Shown here: positions 54,508 to 63,296 of the stretch, one piece after another
How the letters are laid out: each line of letters begins with the position of its first letter
Numbering within the stretch: the first letter of the stretch is position 1
Made by a program: the position numbers and the translations under genes
Source: Vibrio proteolyticus NBRC 13287
Lineage (GTDB): Bacteria > Pseudomonadota > Gammaproteobacteria > Enterobacterales > Vibrionaceae
DNA length: 64,000 bases
NCBI RefSeq assembly: GCF_000467125.1
Contig: NZ_BATJ01000004.1
Coordinates: 124,001 to 188,000 of the forward strand
Direction: 5' to 3'
The notes under the pieces: model-generated
The model's database searches: none
What the model was told of the DNA's origin: nothing
What the model saw: the letters and a program-made list of their open reading frames with translations, nothing else

Positions 54508-55356
54508 TTAATTTTTCTTTAGAAGATGATGTAAGTTAAAGTGTGACAGACACTTAGCCAATTTACTATCGTTCTCATTATTTCTTACATTTTTGTGGAA
54601 GAGACCTTCCCCTAATGATATTAATATAGGTGGAAAATGCACATTAGCAGCAAGAACACGTTTTGCATTATAACCATTTTTCAATGTGACGCATTTATAC
54701 CAAAAATCATCCGCATCTGGAGCAATTGACATAAAATCATCCGCATATCTATCTGAAGCTTCAATTGTCAATGAACCTATGGGATACAAAACCCCGGAAC
54801 ATCCAGTAGGAATAAGATGTTTAGAAGGAGTGTTAGGATAATCTGATCGAGACATAAAACTAGAATATGGTTGCACTTTGCCATCTTTTACAGAAATCTC
54901 GTGCCCTCTAAAACAAATTACACTCTTGGGAAACTTAAGATGTTCACGATATAGAGATCCGAGCCAATGGCTAGGGTAGATAATGTCATCATCCGCCGAT
55001 ACGAGTAAAGTATTGGCAAACAGATCCCCTGCATGAGAAAGCTTTTTATAAGACCGGAGATTTCCTTTGACGAACTTAATCTCCAAGCCTCTGCGTTGTA
55101 ATCTCTTCAAAGAAGTGGGAATAACTATATTCTCTTCACTAGAAAGCCAAAGCACGATTCTCTGTGGGCTCTCTTTCTGAGCCAATATAGATTCGATAGT
55201 TAAATAAACGGTACCAATTCTGGCGGAATAGGTAGTTAACGATACAACAACAGGAATGGAACCATTACCAAGCTTCGTGTTAGAAAAAAAATTTTTAAAA
55301 AAGAAAAAGCTCGTAAATAAAATGGACTCAAGAAACATTGATATTTTTTTTAACAT
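54508..55356 (-). CDS. Glycosyltransferase (GT-A fold, family 2-like)
   Basis: This 282-residue protein has a hydrophobic N-terminal segment (about 8-24) and a transferase core with VSLTTYSARIGTVYLTIES near residue 38 and a DxD-type metal motif in VSADDDIIYP. A later PDADDFWYKC may be the acceptor-side acidic motif. Its relatives are seen in capsule and O-antigen loci, usually without a defined sugar. Its start overlaps the end of wzy by 29 bases, indicating translational coupling. Confidence 0.75.
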   Translation of the reverse strand: MLKKISMFLESILFTSFFFFKNFFSNTKLGNGSIPVVVSLTTYSARIGTVYLTIESILAQKESPQRIVLWLSSEENIVIPTSLKRLQRRGLEIKFVKGNLRSYKKLSHAGDLFANTLLVSADDDIIYPSHWLGSLYREHLKFPKSVICFRGHEISVKDGKVQPYSSFMSRSDYPNTPSKHLIPTGCSGVLYPIGSLTIEASDRYADDFMSIAPDADDFWYKCVTLKNGYNAKRVLAANVHFPPILISLGEGLFHKNVRNNENDSKLAKCLSHFNLHHLLKKN

Positions 55357-56662
55357 ATTTACTCATACAATACATAAGAACAAGATACAAAGTCAGCAAA
55401 ATTGCAACGATTATTGATTTTGGATTATATAGATAGTCATTTGCTCCACCTATAACAGCACCACCAAAGGAGTAGTAGGACAAAATTGAGACTAAAAAAG
55501 CACTTTTTGGCGTAGAAATAATAAATAAAATCAATATATTGGTTATAAATCCAACCCAAATCGGAAAAATAACTGCCCCATAAATTCCCCAGTTAGCCCA
55601 AGATTCTGCAATGAACAAACTGTTCAATACTCCAGCGGTCCCTTTGTCTACAGCATTCTTATTGAAAAACTGCATCAAGTATTCTGCACTTCTATCTATA
55701 TGTGCTATACCAAAGAACGAAGATACATTTTTTGAGAAGCTTTCAAATCCGATAAAGTCAATATGGTTAGGAAACATATCAATAGAAAGATATATACCAG
55801 CTTGCTGACTGAGTATGACTCTTCCTATCGGGCCTTTATTATAACTATTACTGAGTAATTCACCGCCCATAAAAAAATAATAAGACAGAAGGATGACAGT
55901 TATGACTAATAGAGAAAAATAAAATAATTTTCTTATTTCCATGCTACCTCTAGAATAGAAATAAGAAAAGAAAAGGCTAATTAGGAAAAAAGCTAATGGT
56001 GACTTTGCCAAGCTATACGTTAAAGAATATATAGCCATCAACATATACACTAAACATAATAAAAGTGTAATATGCTTCCTATTATTCAGATAAACTACAA
56101 AAGAAAAAATTGCAAATATTGGTATTAAGGTTTTGAAAAGTATATTTTTTACGTATATATTCCCATGATATGTGTCATCGGCCATTATCCTTATCTTGGC
56201 CAAATCATGATTCCCAACTAAATATTTGTAAGAAAACACGTCTGACATTGAGAATACATAAAAACACACTAAACAAAAAATAGGTAGAAGAGACAATAAT
56301 AAAATATGATCTTTCCCTATCACTACCTTATTATTCAGGTAGCAAGAATATTCAGATTTTATAGATATTTTATTAGTAATTAAAACATTAGAAATAACAA
56401 TCCCTATTGTATAAGACAAAGGCAAAGCTGTGATCAGCAGCCATCCTATGAACCGAGTTTGCTGATTTGTAACGCTTGAAATTAGATAATGATGATCTAA
56501 ATTATTTACCACAAGTATAGCACCCAGCGCTCCTTGTAGTAAGAAATGAGTATAAAAATTAATCGAGTGAATGTTAATGTTATTTTGAGAAGCACCTATA
56601 ATATTCTTAATAGATAACGCGGATATTAAGTATGATAAAAAAGTAATTACTAGATAGATCAT
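55328..56662 (-). CDS. wzy: O-antigen/capsule polymerase, Wzy type
   Basis: This 444-residue, very hydrophobic protein has about 11-12 predicted membrane helices and a large loop near residues 265-345, the architecture of Wzy polymerases that join repeat units in the periplasm. Sequence conservation in this family is low, so the call rests on topology and on its place directly after the flippase. Its start overlaps the wzx stop by four bases (ATGA). Confidence 0.78.
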   Translation of the reverse strand: MIYLVITFLSYLISALSIKNIIGASQNNINIHSINFYTHFLLQGALGAILVVNNLDHHYLISSVTNQQTRFIGWLLITALPLSYTIGIVISNVLITNKISIKSEYSCYLNNKVVIGKDHILLLSLLPIFCLVCFYVFSMSDVFSYKYLVGNHDLAKIRIMADDTYHGNIYVKNILFKTLIPIFAIFSFVVYLNNRKHITLLLCLVYMLMAIYSLTYSLAKSPLAFFLISLFFSYFYSRGSMEIRKLFYFSLLVITVILLSYYFFMGGELLSNSYNKGPIGRVILSQQAGIYLSIDMFPNHIDFIGFESFSKNVSSFFGIAHIDRSAEYLMQFFNKNAVDKGTAGVLNSLFIAESWANWGIYGAVIFPIWVGFITNILILFIISTPKSAFLVSILSYYSFGGAVIGGANDYLYNPKSIIVAILLTLYLVLMYCMSKYVKKNINVS

Positions 56663-57918
56663 TTTTTATTTAACACTGCATAAACTAAAAGAATATATAT
56701 GATATAAAATAGACTCATTACAAATGAGTAAACGATCATACTCAGCACATAATCATTAAATGTATAAGCCACAAACAACGTTGAAGTGATAATGAATAAT
56801 GAACGAATAAAGTCCCACTTAAGCTGCAACGAGTGAAGGTTCAATAAGTTGAGAGTTTGAGTTAACGGAGAAACAGCCAACTGGAGTAAGAAAAATGGCG
56901 TTAATATGATAGATAACAAAGGTATAATAGTCCATTGTTCACCAAATATTAGTAAAGAAAAGTTATATATTATCAATATAATCGGAACTATAACGATTAA
57001 AGAAATAATCAACAATTTTTTAAAAGTAGAAAGGAAGTTTTTCTTTACCGAAGAAAAATCACTATTTGTTTCAGCAATATACACTTGAGATAAAGATCGG
57101 CCTAATATTCCCATCGGAAGACCAATAACTTTATATAACAAAAAGTAGCTTCCGACTAACGCACTACCAAAAAAGTAAACGAGTAGTATTGGTATTGCAT
57201 TCAAAGATAAAGAATTAATTAACGATGCTATTGCCAAGTTCTTTGGAAACTCTATAGTTTGTATAAACGTTTTTCTACAGGATTCTAACGACGATATTCC
57301 ACTTCTTAACATATTGAAAGATATAAAGCCTTTCAACTTTAAATACATGAACACACTCGATAATAGTAAAGAGAAAGAAGTTGCCCATACAAGCCCAAAC
57401 CCATTTCCTAGAGTATAAAATAGTCCGACTTGAAGAGATACTAAAACTATCGCCTTAGCAATATTGGCTCTAGAAACTAAAAAATAGTCCCCTTTAAGTA
57501 AGACAATATTCACTAACAACGTATAAATAGAATTGAATATACAAAACACAAGTAAAGATAATATGAATTTCAAATCATAGTCGCTAGGAATAAAAAAGAA
57601 TAAAGAAAAAATTATCAGAGAAAACGAAAATATAGAAATAAGAGAAAATAGGATAAAATAAGGTAGTAATGAGTATTTCTTTTTTATTATAATTGCACTT
57701 TCATACTTCAACATGAAAAATGATATAACGACACCGGAGATAGAACTTACATTAGCAAAAAAACCAAAGTCATCAGGCGTATATAATCTTGAAATAAGAG
57801 GCAAAAAAATAAAATTTATCGCCTGCGCAATAATAGCACCACTACTTACAACGGCTACCTTCTTTAAAAAACCGTCGAAAAAGTTACTTGTTTTTATATA
57901 TTTTATTAAATCTGCCAT
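56659..57918 (-). CDS. wzx: Repeat-unit flippase, Wzx type
   Basis: This 419-residue protein has about 12 membrane helices. Its N-terminal region (VVSSGAIIAQAINFIFLPLI followed by SRLYTPDDFG) is characteristic of the polysaccharide-export MATE-like family that flips lipid-linked repeat units across the inner membrane. It overlaps the preceding gene by 35 bases and wzy by 4, so these three genes are tightly coupled. The substrate cannot be predicted. Confidence 0.88.
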   Translation of the reverse strand: MADLIKYIKTSNFFDGFLKKVAVVSSGAIIAQAINFIFLPLISRLYTPDDFGFFANVSSISGVVISFFMLKYESAIIIKKKYSLLPYFILFSLISIFSFSLIIFSLFFFIPSDYDLKFILSLLVFCIFNSIYTLLVNIVLLKGDYFLVSRANIAKAIVLVSLQVGLFYTLGNGFGLVWATSFSLLLSSVFMYLKLKGFISFNMLRSGISSLESCRKTFIQTIEFPKNLAIASLINSLSLNAIPILLVYFFGSALVGSYFLLYKVIGLPMGILGRSLSQVYIAETNSDFSSVKKNFLSTFKKLLIISLIVIVPIILIIYNFSLLIFGEQWTIIPLLSIILTPFFLLQLAVSPLTQTLNLLNLHSLQLKWDFIRSLFIITSTLFVAYTFNDYVLSMIVYSFVMSLFYIIYILLVYAVLNKK

Positions 57919-58645
57919 TTAACTTTGCCATAAGAAAAACGAAGATATTTAAAGAAATAAGAATTATTATAAATATCTTTATATAATATCCATTATTGAG
58001 TTCTATCAAATTTTTTTGACTAATCTCATAAGGAATATCCCAGCCAAACGTTTCATTGTCTAATTCTATAATAGCACTTTTTATTTCACTGAATTCTTTT
58101 TCACTAAATAGATCGAAGAAATAGTTTTCTTTATCTCTGCTCATTCTAGAAATAGTCATATCTAATTTTTTATACTCATCTTCGATTTCTTCTATATTGA
58201 AATCATTATTACTATTTATTTTCTCCGCGAGAATTAAGGATATGAACCTATCTTTAGCAGCTTGCTTTATATTCGCAACTTTATTTTCTAGCTCTAACTG
58301 CTTCTGATCTTTTTCTTTTTCCCATTTTCTTTTCATATTCTTGTAGACAATATTATTAATATATGACAAATAAATATCGCTACAATCATAAACCGAACAT
58401 TTAATGTTTAAAGTAACTTTGTTATTATACTTCTTTGAAGATACTTCCATAATGCCAAGATTACTTCTTGATCTTTTAACTAATAAAGGTTGAGTAAGTT
58501 TATAATTATAGTATTGAGAAAAAAATGAATCTTCAAATTCTAGTGTTATCGCTGTTTTATAACTATTTCCATCGTTATATTTAATGATGTAAATTAAAAA
58601 GGCAAAGATAAATATTGTTGATATTGCGAGAAGTATTTTTTTCAT
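57884..58645 (-). CDS. Short two-TM coiled-coil protein, Wzz-like in layout
   Basis: This 253-residue protein has a membrane helix at each end (about 4-22 and 221-241) around a charged, largely coiled-coil centre (about 100-185), the general plan of polysaccharide co-polymerases that set chain length. It is shorter than typical Wzz (about 325), and I do not see the proline-rich motif that normally precedes the second helix. It may be a divergent chain-length regulator or something new. It starts just after a terminator, without a clear ribosome site, and overlaps wzx by 35 bases. Confidence 0.55.
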   Translation of the reverse strand: MKKILLAISTIFIFAFLIYIIKYNDGNSYKTAITLEFEDSFFSQYYNYKLTQPLLVKRSRSNLGIMEVSSKKYNNKVTLNIKCSVYDCSDIYLSYINNIVYKNMKRKWEKEKDQKQLELENKVANIKQAAKDRFISLILAEKINSNNDFNIEEIEDEYKKLDMTISRMSRDKENYFFDLFSEKEFSEIKSAIIELDNETFGWDIPYEISQKNLIELNNGYYIKIFIIILISLNIFVFLMAKLNGRFNKIYKNK

Positions 58646-58648
58646 ATT

Positions 58649-58672
58649 AAAAAAGGTGTGAAAACCACACCT
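58649..58672 (-). terminator. Intrinsic terminator inside the polysaccharide operon
   Basis: On the minus strand AGGTGTG/CACACCT (58666-58672 with 58654-58660) and a 5-base loop are followed by a run of U residues. It lies between the 2-epimerase gene and the Wzz-like gene, all on the same strand. Confidence 0.75.
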
Positions 58673-58678
58673 ATATTA

Positions 58679-59761
58679 TTAATCCATAGATAAGATGATA
58701 CTTGTTATTTTTCGTGAAGCTGTTCCACCACCATAAAGATTTTTCATATCATCGACTTTTTTATCTTTCATAATATTGTAAGCTGACAATATTTTTTCAT
58801 AGCAAGCACCAGTTAAAATGTTAGCTCCACAGTTAATTAGTTCAACCCATTCGGTTTGATCACGCATAGTTATACATGGCTTGGAAAAGAAAAATGCCTC
58901 TTTCTGCAATCCGCCACTGTCTGTCATTACTAAAGATGAATTCTCTAATAACCAAATCATTTCTAAGTAGCCTACAGGTTCAATCATCGTAAATTCAACC
59001 TCTAACCCATACTTTTCAATCAAAGCTTTAGTCCTAGGATGAATTGGTAATATAACCTGCTTTTCTTTGTTTAGGTCATTTAAAGCTTTAACTATTGAAG
59101 TAAGGTTGTCTTTACTATCTGTATTTTCCGCTCTATGTAATGTAGCTAAAATATACTCTTCTACAGAAGTTCCCTTTAGCTCTTCTGGCTTAACAGCATA
59201 TTCTTTGTAATAAAGAGCGGCATCTTGCATGACGTCACCAACTAAATGAAACTCACAGTGCTCTAGAGTTTCATACCCTTCCTTACTCAAATTATCCATT
59301 GCACTTTGCGTTGGGCATAATAGCAATGTGCTAACACGGTCAGTCAGCGTACGGTTAATTTCTTCAGGCATAAGCATGTTGAAACTGCGTAAACCAGCCT
59401 CTATATGGATAACCGGTACGTGAAGCTTGGATGCTGCCAATGCCCCGGCCAAGGTAGAGTTAGTGTCTCCGTAAACCAATAAATAGTCAGGCTTCTCGAT
59501 TTCTATAACTTCTTCAATCTTTTCTAACATCTGCCCAGTCATTGCCCCATGACCAAGACCATTAATCCCTAGATTATAATTAGGTTTAGGTATAGACATT
59601 TGTTCAAAAAAAACGTCACTCATTTTAGAATCATAGTGTTGGCCCGTATGAACGATGACTTCCGTAATCACAGGCTGTGTAGCGAATGCTCTAGATACCG
59701 CACCAGCTTTTATGAATTGTGGTCTAGCTCCTAAAACAGTTAAAATTTTAATATTTTCCAT
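58679..59761 (-). CDS. UDP-sugar 2-epimerase, WbpI/WecB family
   Basis: The enzyme inverts C2 of a UDP-N-acetyl sugar. The 360-residue protein has LGARPQFIKAGAVSRAF, HTGQHYD, YGDTNSTLAGALAASKL, HIEAGLRSFN and TDSGGLQKEAFFF. Several details (LVGDVMQDAALYY, the LYGGGTASRKI end) look closer to WbpI, which acts on UDP-GlcNAc3NAcA to give UDP-ManNAc3NAcA, than to plain WecB; this is from memory of the families. A WbpE-like aminotransferase at the window end supports WbpI. The ATG at 59761 overlaps the upstream gene by 14 bases; the longer frame is not used. Confidence 0.85.
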   Translation of the reverse strand: MENIKILTVLGARPQFIKAGAVSRAFATQPVITEVIVHTGQHYDSKMSDVFFEQMSIPKPNYNLGINGLGHGAMTGQMLEKIEEVIEIEKPDYLLVYGDTNSTLAGALAASKLHVPVIHIEAGLRSFNMLMPEEINRTLTDRVSTLLLCPTQSAMDNLSKEGYETLEHCEFHLVGDVMQDAALYYKEYAVKPEELKGTSVEEYILATLHRAENTDSKDNLTSIVKALNDLNKEKQVILPIHPRTKALIEKYGLEVEFTMIEPVGYLEMIWLLENSSLVMTDSGGLQKEAFFFSKPCITMRDQTEWVELINCGANILTGACYEKILSAYNIMKDKKVDDMKNLYGGGTASRKITSIILSMD

Positions 59762-60833
59762 TTTGACTCTCGTATTCATTGATAATCGTATTTGCTCTAC
59801 TATTCCAGTAATGTTTTTTTCTAGCAACTAGGCAGTTTTCTTTTAACTTACTAAGCTTACTTTTATCTTCTAAAATTCCATTTACTAAAGAAAATAGCTC
59901 TTCCTCGTTAGAGTAGGTAATACCTATATTTTCACTTTCTACAAAATTAGCCTGGGCTGTCCCTGATTGGGTTATTTGTGGTACACCATATCCCAATGAT
60001 TCAAAGACCTTTATCGGCATAGCAAAACTCAGATATTCTGAAGTTATTCGGATATTTGCAAATAGATCCGTAGACAAATAAAGTTCATCAAGCTCATCTC
60101 CAGAACTGTGGACAATAGTTATATTTTTGGGGATGGACGATATATTGAAACTTTTCCACTCCTCAGATCTACAACAGATTGTAATATCCAGTTTAGATTC
60201 AAATTTCAGAGCTAATTTTATCAATGGAGAAATATCATAGTGTGGTTTACTCACCCCCCCAACATACAGAAGTTTTAGAATACCGTTACCTTTATGTTTT
60301 TTTAAATCTAGATCTTTTTCAATTGAACCTGGTGGAAGTGACGAGATATGTTCAAACTCAACTGGTAGGTATCGAGACATTTCTTGACTTGGGAGATATA
60401 ATTTACTGACCACCTTGCTCATTTGGATAAGTTCCAGCCAGTAGAATACCTTAGCTGGAAACCACTTGAAAAAAGAAAGGTTTTGCTTGTATTCCGGAAA
60501 ACGCCAATATATATCTCTGTAAAAGTAATAAACTGGTACTCCTTTAGAACTCAGTTTATTAAAGAAATTATACTCTAAACACGGTTTTCTTGGAAAGTGA
60601 TCAGGATCCGTCAAAGCAAGAGGCATTGTACTTGATTCTGCATAAACAAAATGAATATCTTTCACGTCAAGCTGCGCTATTTTTTTACTCCGATCTTTAG
60701 AGTATCCATCAATAACAGTCACGTGACAACCAATGCTTTTGAATGCCTCTACCATACGCAGTGGTCTAATGGCACTTCCTCGGCTTTTGTCTTTAGACAA
60801 TGGAAAAGGAAAATAGCAAATAACATTAATCAT
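59748..60833 (-). CDS. Glycosyltransferase, GT-B fold (family 4-like)
   Basis: This transferase of about 361 residues has the two-domain layout of GT-B enzymes: an N-terminal acceptor domain and a C-terminal donor domain beginning LKLLYVGGVSKPHYD, with the late MPIKVFESLGYGVPQI helix that holds the nucleotide sugar. No signal peptide is present. The ATG at 60833 is preferred over a TTG five codons upstream because it gives a normal MINVICYFPFP start. It follows the frameshifted glycosyltransferase closely and overlaps the epimerase gene. Confidence 0.82.
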   Translation of the reverse strand: MINVICYFPFPLSKDKSRGSAIRPLRMVEAFKSIGCHVTVIDGYSKDRSKKIAQLDVKDIHFVYAESSTMPLALTDPDHFPRKPCLEYNFFNKLSSKGVPVYYFYRDIYWRFPEYKQNLSFFKWFPAKVFYWLELIQMSKVVSKLYLPSQEMSRYLPVEFEHISSLPPGSIEKDLDLKKHKGNGILKLLYVGGVSKPHYDISPLIKLALKFESKLDITICCRSEEWKSFNISSIPKNITIVHSSGDELDELYLSTDLFANIRITSEYLSFAMPIKVFESLGYGVPQITQSGTAQANFVESENIGITYSNEEELFSLVNGILEDKSKLSKLKENCLVARKKHYWNSRANTIINEYESQNGKY

Positions 60834-60844
60834 ATAATATTTTA

Positions 60845-62262
60845 TCAAATCTCTTTATAAACATTGACCAGTCTCTTTTCATAAAGGGACCAATTATCTT
60901 TTTTGATATACTCTAGACAATTAGATCTTTTTTGATGGAGAGTATCCAACTTCAAGTTATTGACCACATCAGAAATATCTGTACTTGTAAATACTTGTGG
61001 AATAACCCATCCGATATCATCTTTTTCAACGGAATATTTCATTTCCAACATTCCACTACATAAAATAGGCACACCCGATGCAGGGTATTCCCATAGTTTG
61101 TTAGGAGTACAATATAAATGATTAAGGCCGAATAACTCGTAGGGTATTACACCTATAGCAGCTCCAGCTGTCCATAAACTTAACTCTGCATGAGGAGCAG
61201 GTGGTATGAAGACTATTCTTGGATTCTCTCGATTATCTGATTTTAGAGTATGTTCACCTGCAAGTTTTCTAAGATGATCTTCATAGTTGCCCCATCCCAT
61301 CATTACTAAAGTCCAGTTATCAGGAAGATACTGAGCAGACTCAATTAGGATATCTAAACCTCGTTTCTTAGCAAAACCACCTTGATAAAGAAGAATGTTT
61401 TGGTCACGTGTAAGCCCAGCCATGTCATGTAGCCGTCCATCATATGTCACGTCACCAGTATAAACAGTAGCATTTTTTATTATGTTAGCTTTTGGCAATT
61501 TTGGATAATTTTCTTTATAAAAATTAGCAATACTATCATTAATTGTGATGAAACTATCCACATACTCTTCGTTTTGTTGAAGAATCTCTTTATACTGTTG
61601 TTTCTTAGCATCGCTTGCTTGAGCAACATCCTCATATATTTCATGAGCATCCCAGACAAGATGAGAACCTTTACTTTTTTAATTTCCACACCGACATCTA
61701 AAGTCATCATGTCATGGCAATGTATGATATCAAATTCGAAATTAGATGCAGCTTCTACCAGACTTTGCTGTCTATATTTTTTTAACACTTTCTCTCTATA
61801 GCCAAATGTTAAACTTTTGATATATGAGTGGATCTTATTGCTTAAAGTATTAACTGATTTTGTTACTATATTTCTGATAGCCCGTCTTTTTTTAAATAAA
61901 ATGGGAAAAGAAATCATTGTACCAAAAATGATAATTTTTGCGTCAACGTTTGAAATAATCAAGTATGATAAAAATACGTATACTAAATATGTAATAGCTT
62001 GTATTATTCTTTTTACTATTTTCAAACTATTACTGACAAGCTTATCATACCGTTGTATGCCTTCAGGCTTTTCGAGTAATGTTATTTTTGCTCCAGACTT
62101 TCTTACTTTTTCATAATCACTGGGAGTATTATTGTCAGCAAGACCAAATATATGCACATCAAAACCATTTGATGCTATAGAGTCTGCTTCCTTCAAAATT
62201 CTAGCATCTCGGATCACACTGTTGTAGGAAATAACACCTACACGCTTTGACTTACTCATCAT
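60845..62262 (-). pseudogene. Family 4-like glycosyltransferase with a frameshift in an A6 run
   Basis: Two adjacent frames together make one GT-B glycosyltransferase of about 470 residues. The N-terminal part (from 62262, RVGVISYNSVIRDARILKEA) runs to IHCHDMMTLDVGVEIKK. The natural continuation, KGSHLVWDAHEIYEDVAQA and onward to the donor domain (LLYQGGFAKKRG, GVPILCSG), is one base out of frame. The break coincides with an A6 run on the minus strand (61675-61680); one extra A restores the frame. The second part has no good start of its own. It may be a true mutation, a sequencing error, or expressed by slippage. Its start overlaps the upstream gene by 11 bases. Confidence 0.8.
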
Positions 62263-63250
62263 CAATAAACTCAAATTTTTCGTTTTCTGTTGAACAATTA
62301 CTTAATTTGCCATGCTCTAGCTCACGTCTAGTATTATTATATTCTAGAAATGAAGGATAATATCTTGACACTGCTGTAAATATCGAAGAAATATTGGCCA
62401 GCTGCTTTACGGCAAAAAGTAATGTAATTAAATATATTATAAAAGTCTTGTTGTCTTGACCAATCCAGACAGGGTTATTAATTAGAACAATTAAAATCAA
62501 TGAAGCTATGATAAGAATACTTAGCTTAATTTGCTCAGAGCGATTAAATCTTTTTAGTAGAAGATCTATTCTATACTGGTATACAGTTCCAACTCTTTTA
62601 TTGCCATCTAATATTACATTCCTCAACTCATCGTTGTTGTCTTTAGCTGTTTTAAAGTAATATTTGGAAGCCATAGAGCTACTTCTAGACATAAAAAACA
62701 AAAGCATTCCACCTACAACTGATAGAATTAAATATATTGTAAGTGTTACCGAGGTAGATATGCCTAAAAGAACTAAACTAAATACAACGAACCTTAATAT
62801 TGGTGCAAAAGAATTACAGGTAATTCTTACTAAGGCCCCTAAATGTTGTAGTTTGTTAAGTAAAGGAACTAAATAAAGTGATGTTTTGTCTGATTTGGGA
62901 ATTAAGTTAAGAATATTATTCGCGCAATTTACCTGTACAGACTTCCATAAACTAAAAGTCATAAAACATGATAGATAATGTAGTATTGAACTAATACACC
63001 ATATGGTAATACACACTGTCAGATAATAACTAAAGTTGAGACTCAAATTAAAATCATTAAGCCCTACAACTGTTTTTATCTTATTTATCAGTTCAGGGTG
63101 GCTATCACTGATAAGAATTAACGTCAGTCCTTCCAGAGCCGCCGATAGTGATACAAGAACTATAAATAGAAAGAATATTCCCTTAAACTTAAACAGAACC
63201 TCTTGGATAAACCACCGAAAAAAGACTTTGATATGATGAACTCTATCCAT
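62252..63250 (-). CDS. ABC-exporter-like membrane domain without ATPase
   Basis: This 332-residue protein has about six membrane helices. The C-terminal half (long cytoplasmic helices, then ITLLFAVKQLANISSIFTAV and SFLEYNNTRRELEHGK) reads like the transmembrane half of an ABC exporter. The protein ends where the nucleotide-binding domain should begin: no Walker A or signature motif follows, and none is encoded next door. It could pair with a separate ATPase or act as a scaffold. GGAG precedes the ATG. No function is assigned. Confidence 0.6.
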   Translation of the reverse strand: MDRVHHIKVFFRWFIQEVLFKFKGIFFLFIVLVSLSAALEGLTLILISDSHPELINKIKTVVGLNDFNLSLNFSYYLTVCITIWCISSILHYLSCFMTFSLWKSVQVNCANNILNLIPKSDKTSLYLVPLLNKLQHLGALVRITCNSFAPILRFVVFSLVLLGISTSVTLTIYLILSVVGGMLLFFMSRSSSMASKYYFKTAKDNNDELRNVILDGNKRVGTVYQYRIDLLLKRFNRSEQIKLSILIIASLILIVLINNPVWIGQDNKTFIIYLITLLFAVKQLANISSIFTAVSRYYPSFLEYNNTRRELEHGKLSNCSTENEKFEFIDDE

Positions 63251-63263
63251 TAAGACTCCACTT

Positions 63264-63294
63264 AATTCCAGAGTAGCATTGCTACTCTGGAATT
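63264..63294 (-). other. Perfect 14-base stem-loop between two polysaccharide genes
   Basis: AATTCCAGAGTAGC and GCTACTCTGGAATT pair around a 3-base loop, just after the aminotransferase stop and 14 bases before the next start. There is no U tract, so it is unlikely to be a normal terminator; it may stabilise or process the transcript. Confidence 0.7.
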
Positions 63295-63296
63295 TA

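Noticed and set aside
61480..61561. Two separate overlapping glycosyltransferase genes
   Set aside because: The downstream frame stays open and protein-like well upstream of 61561 to the A6 run, and the upstream frame turns into nonsense there. A single frameshifted gene explains both.
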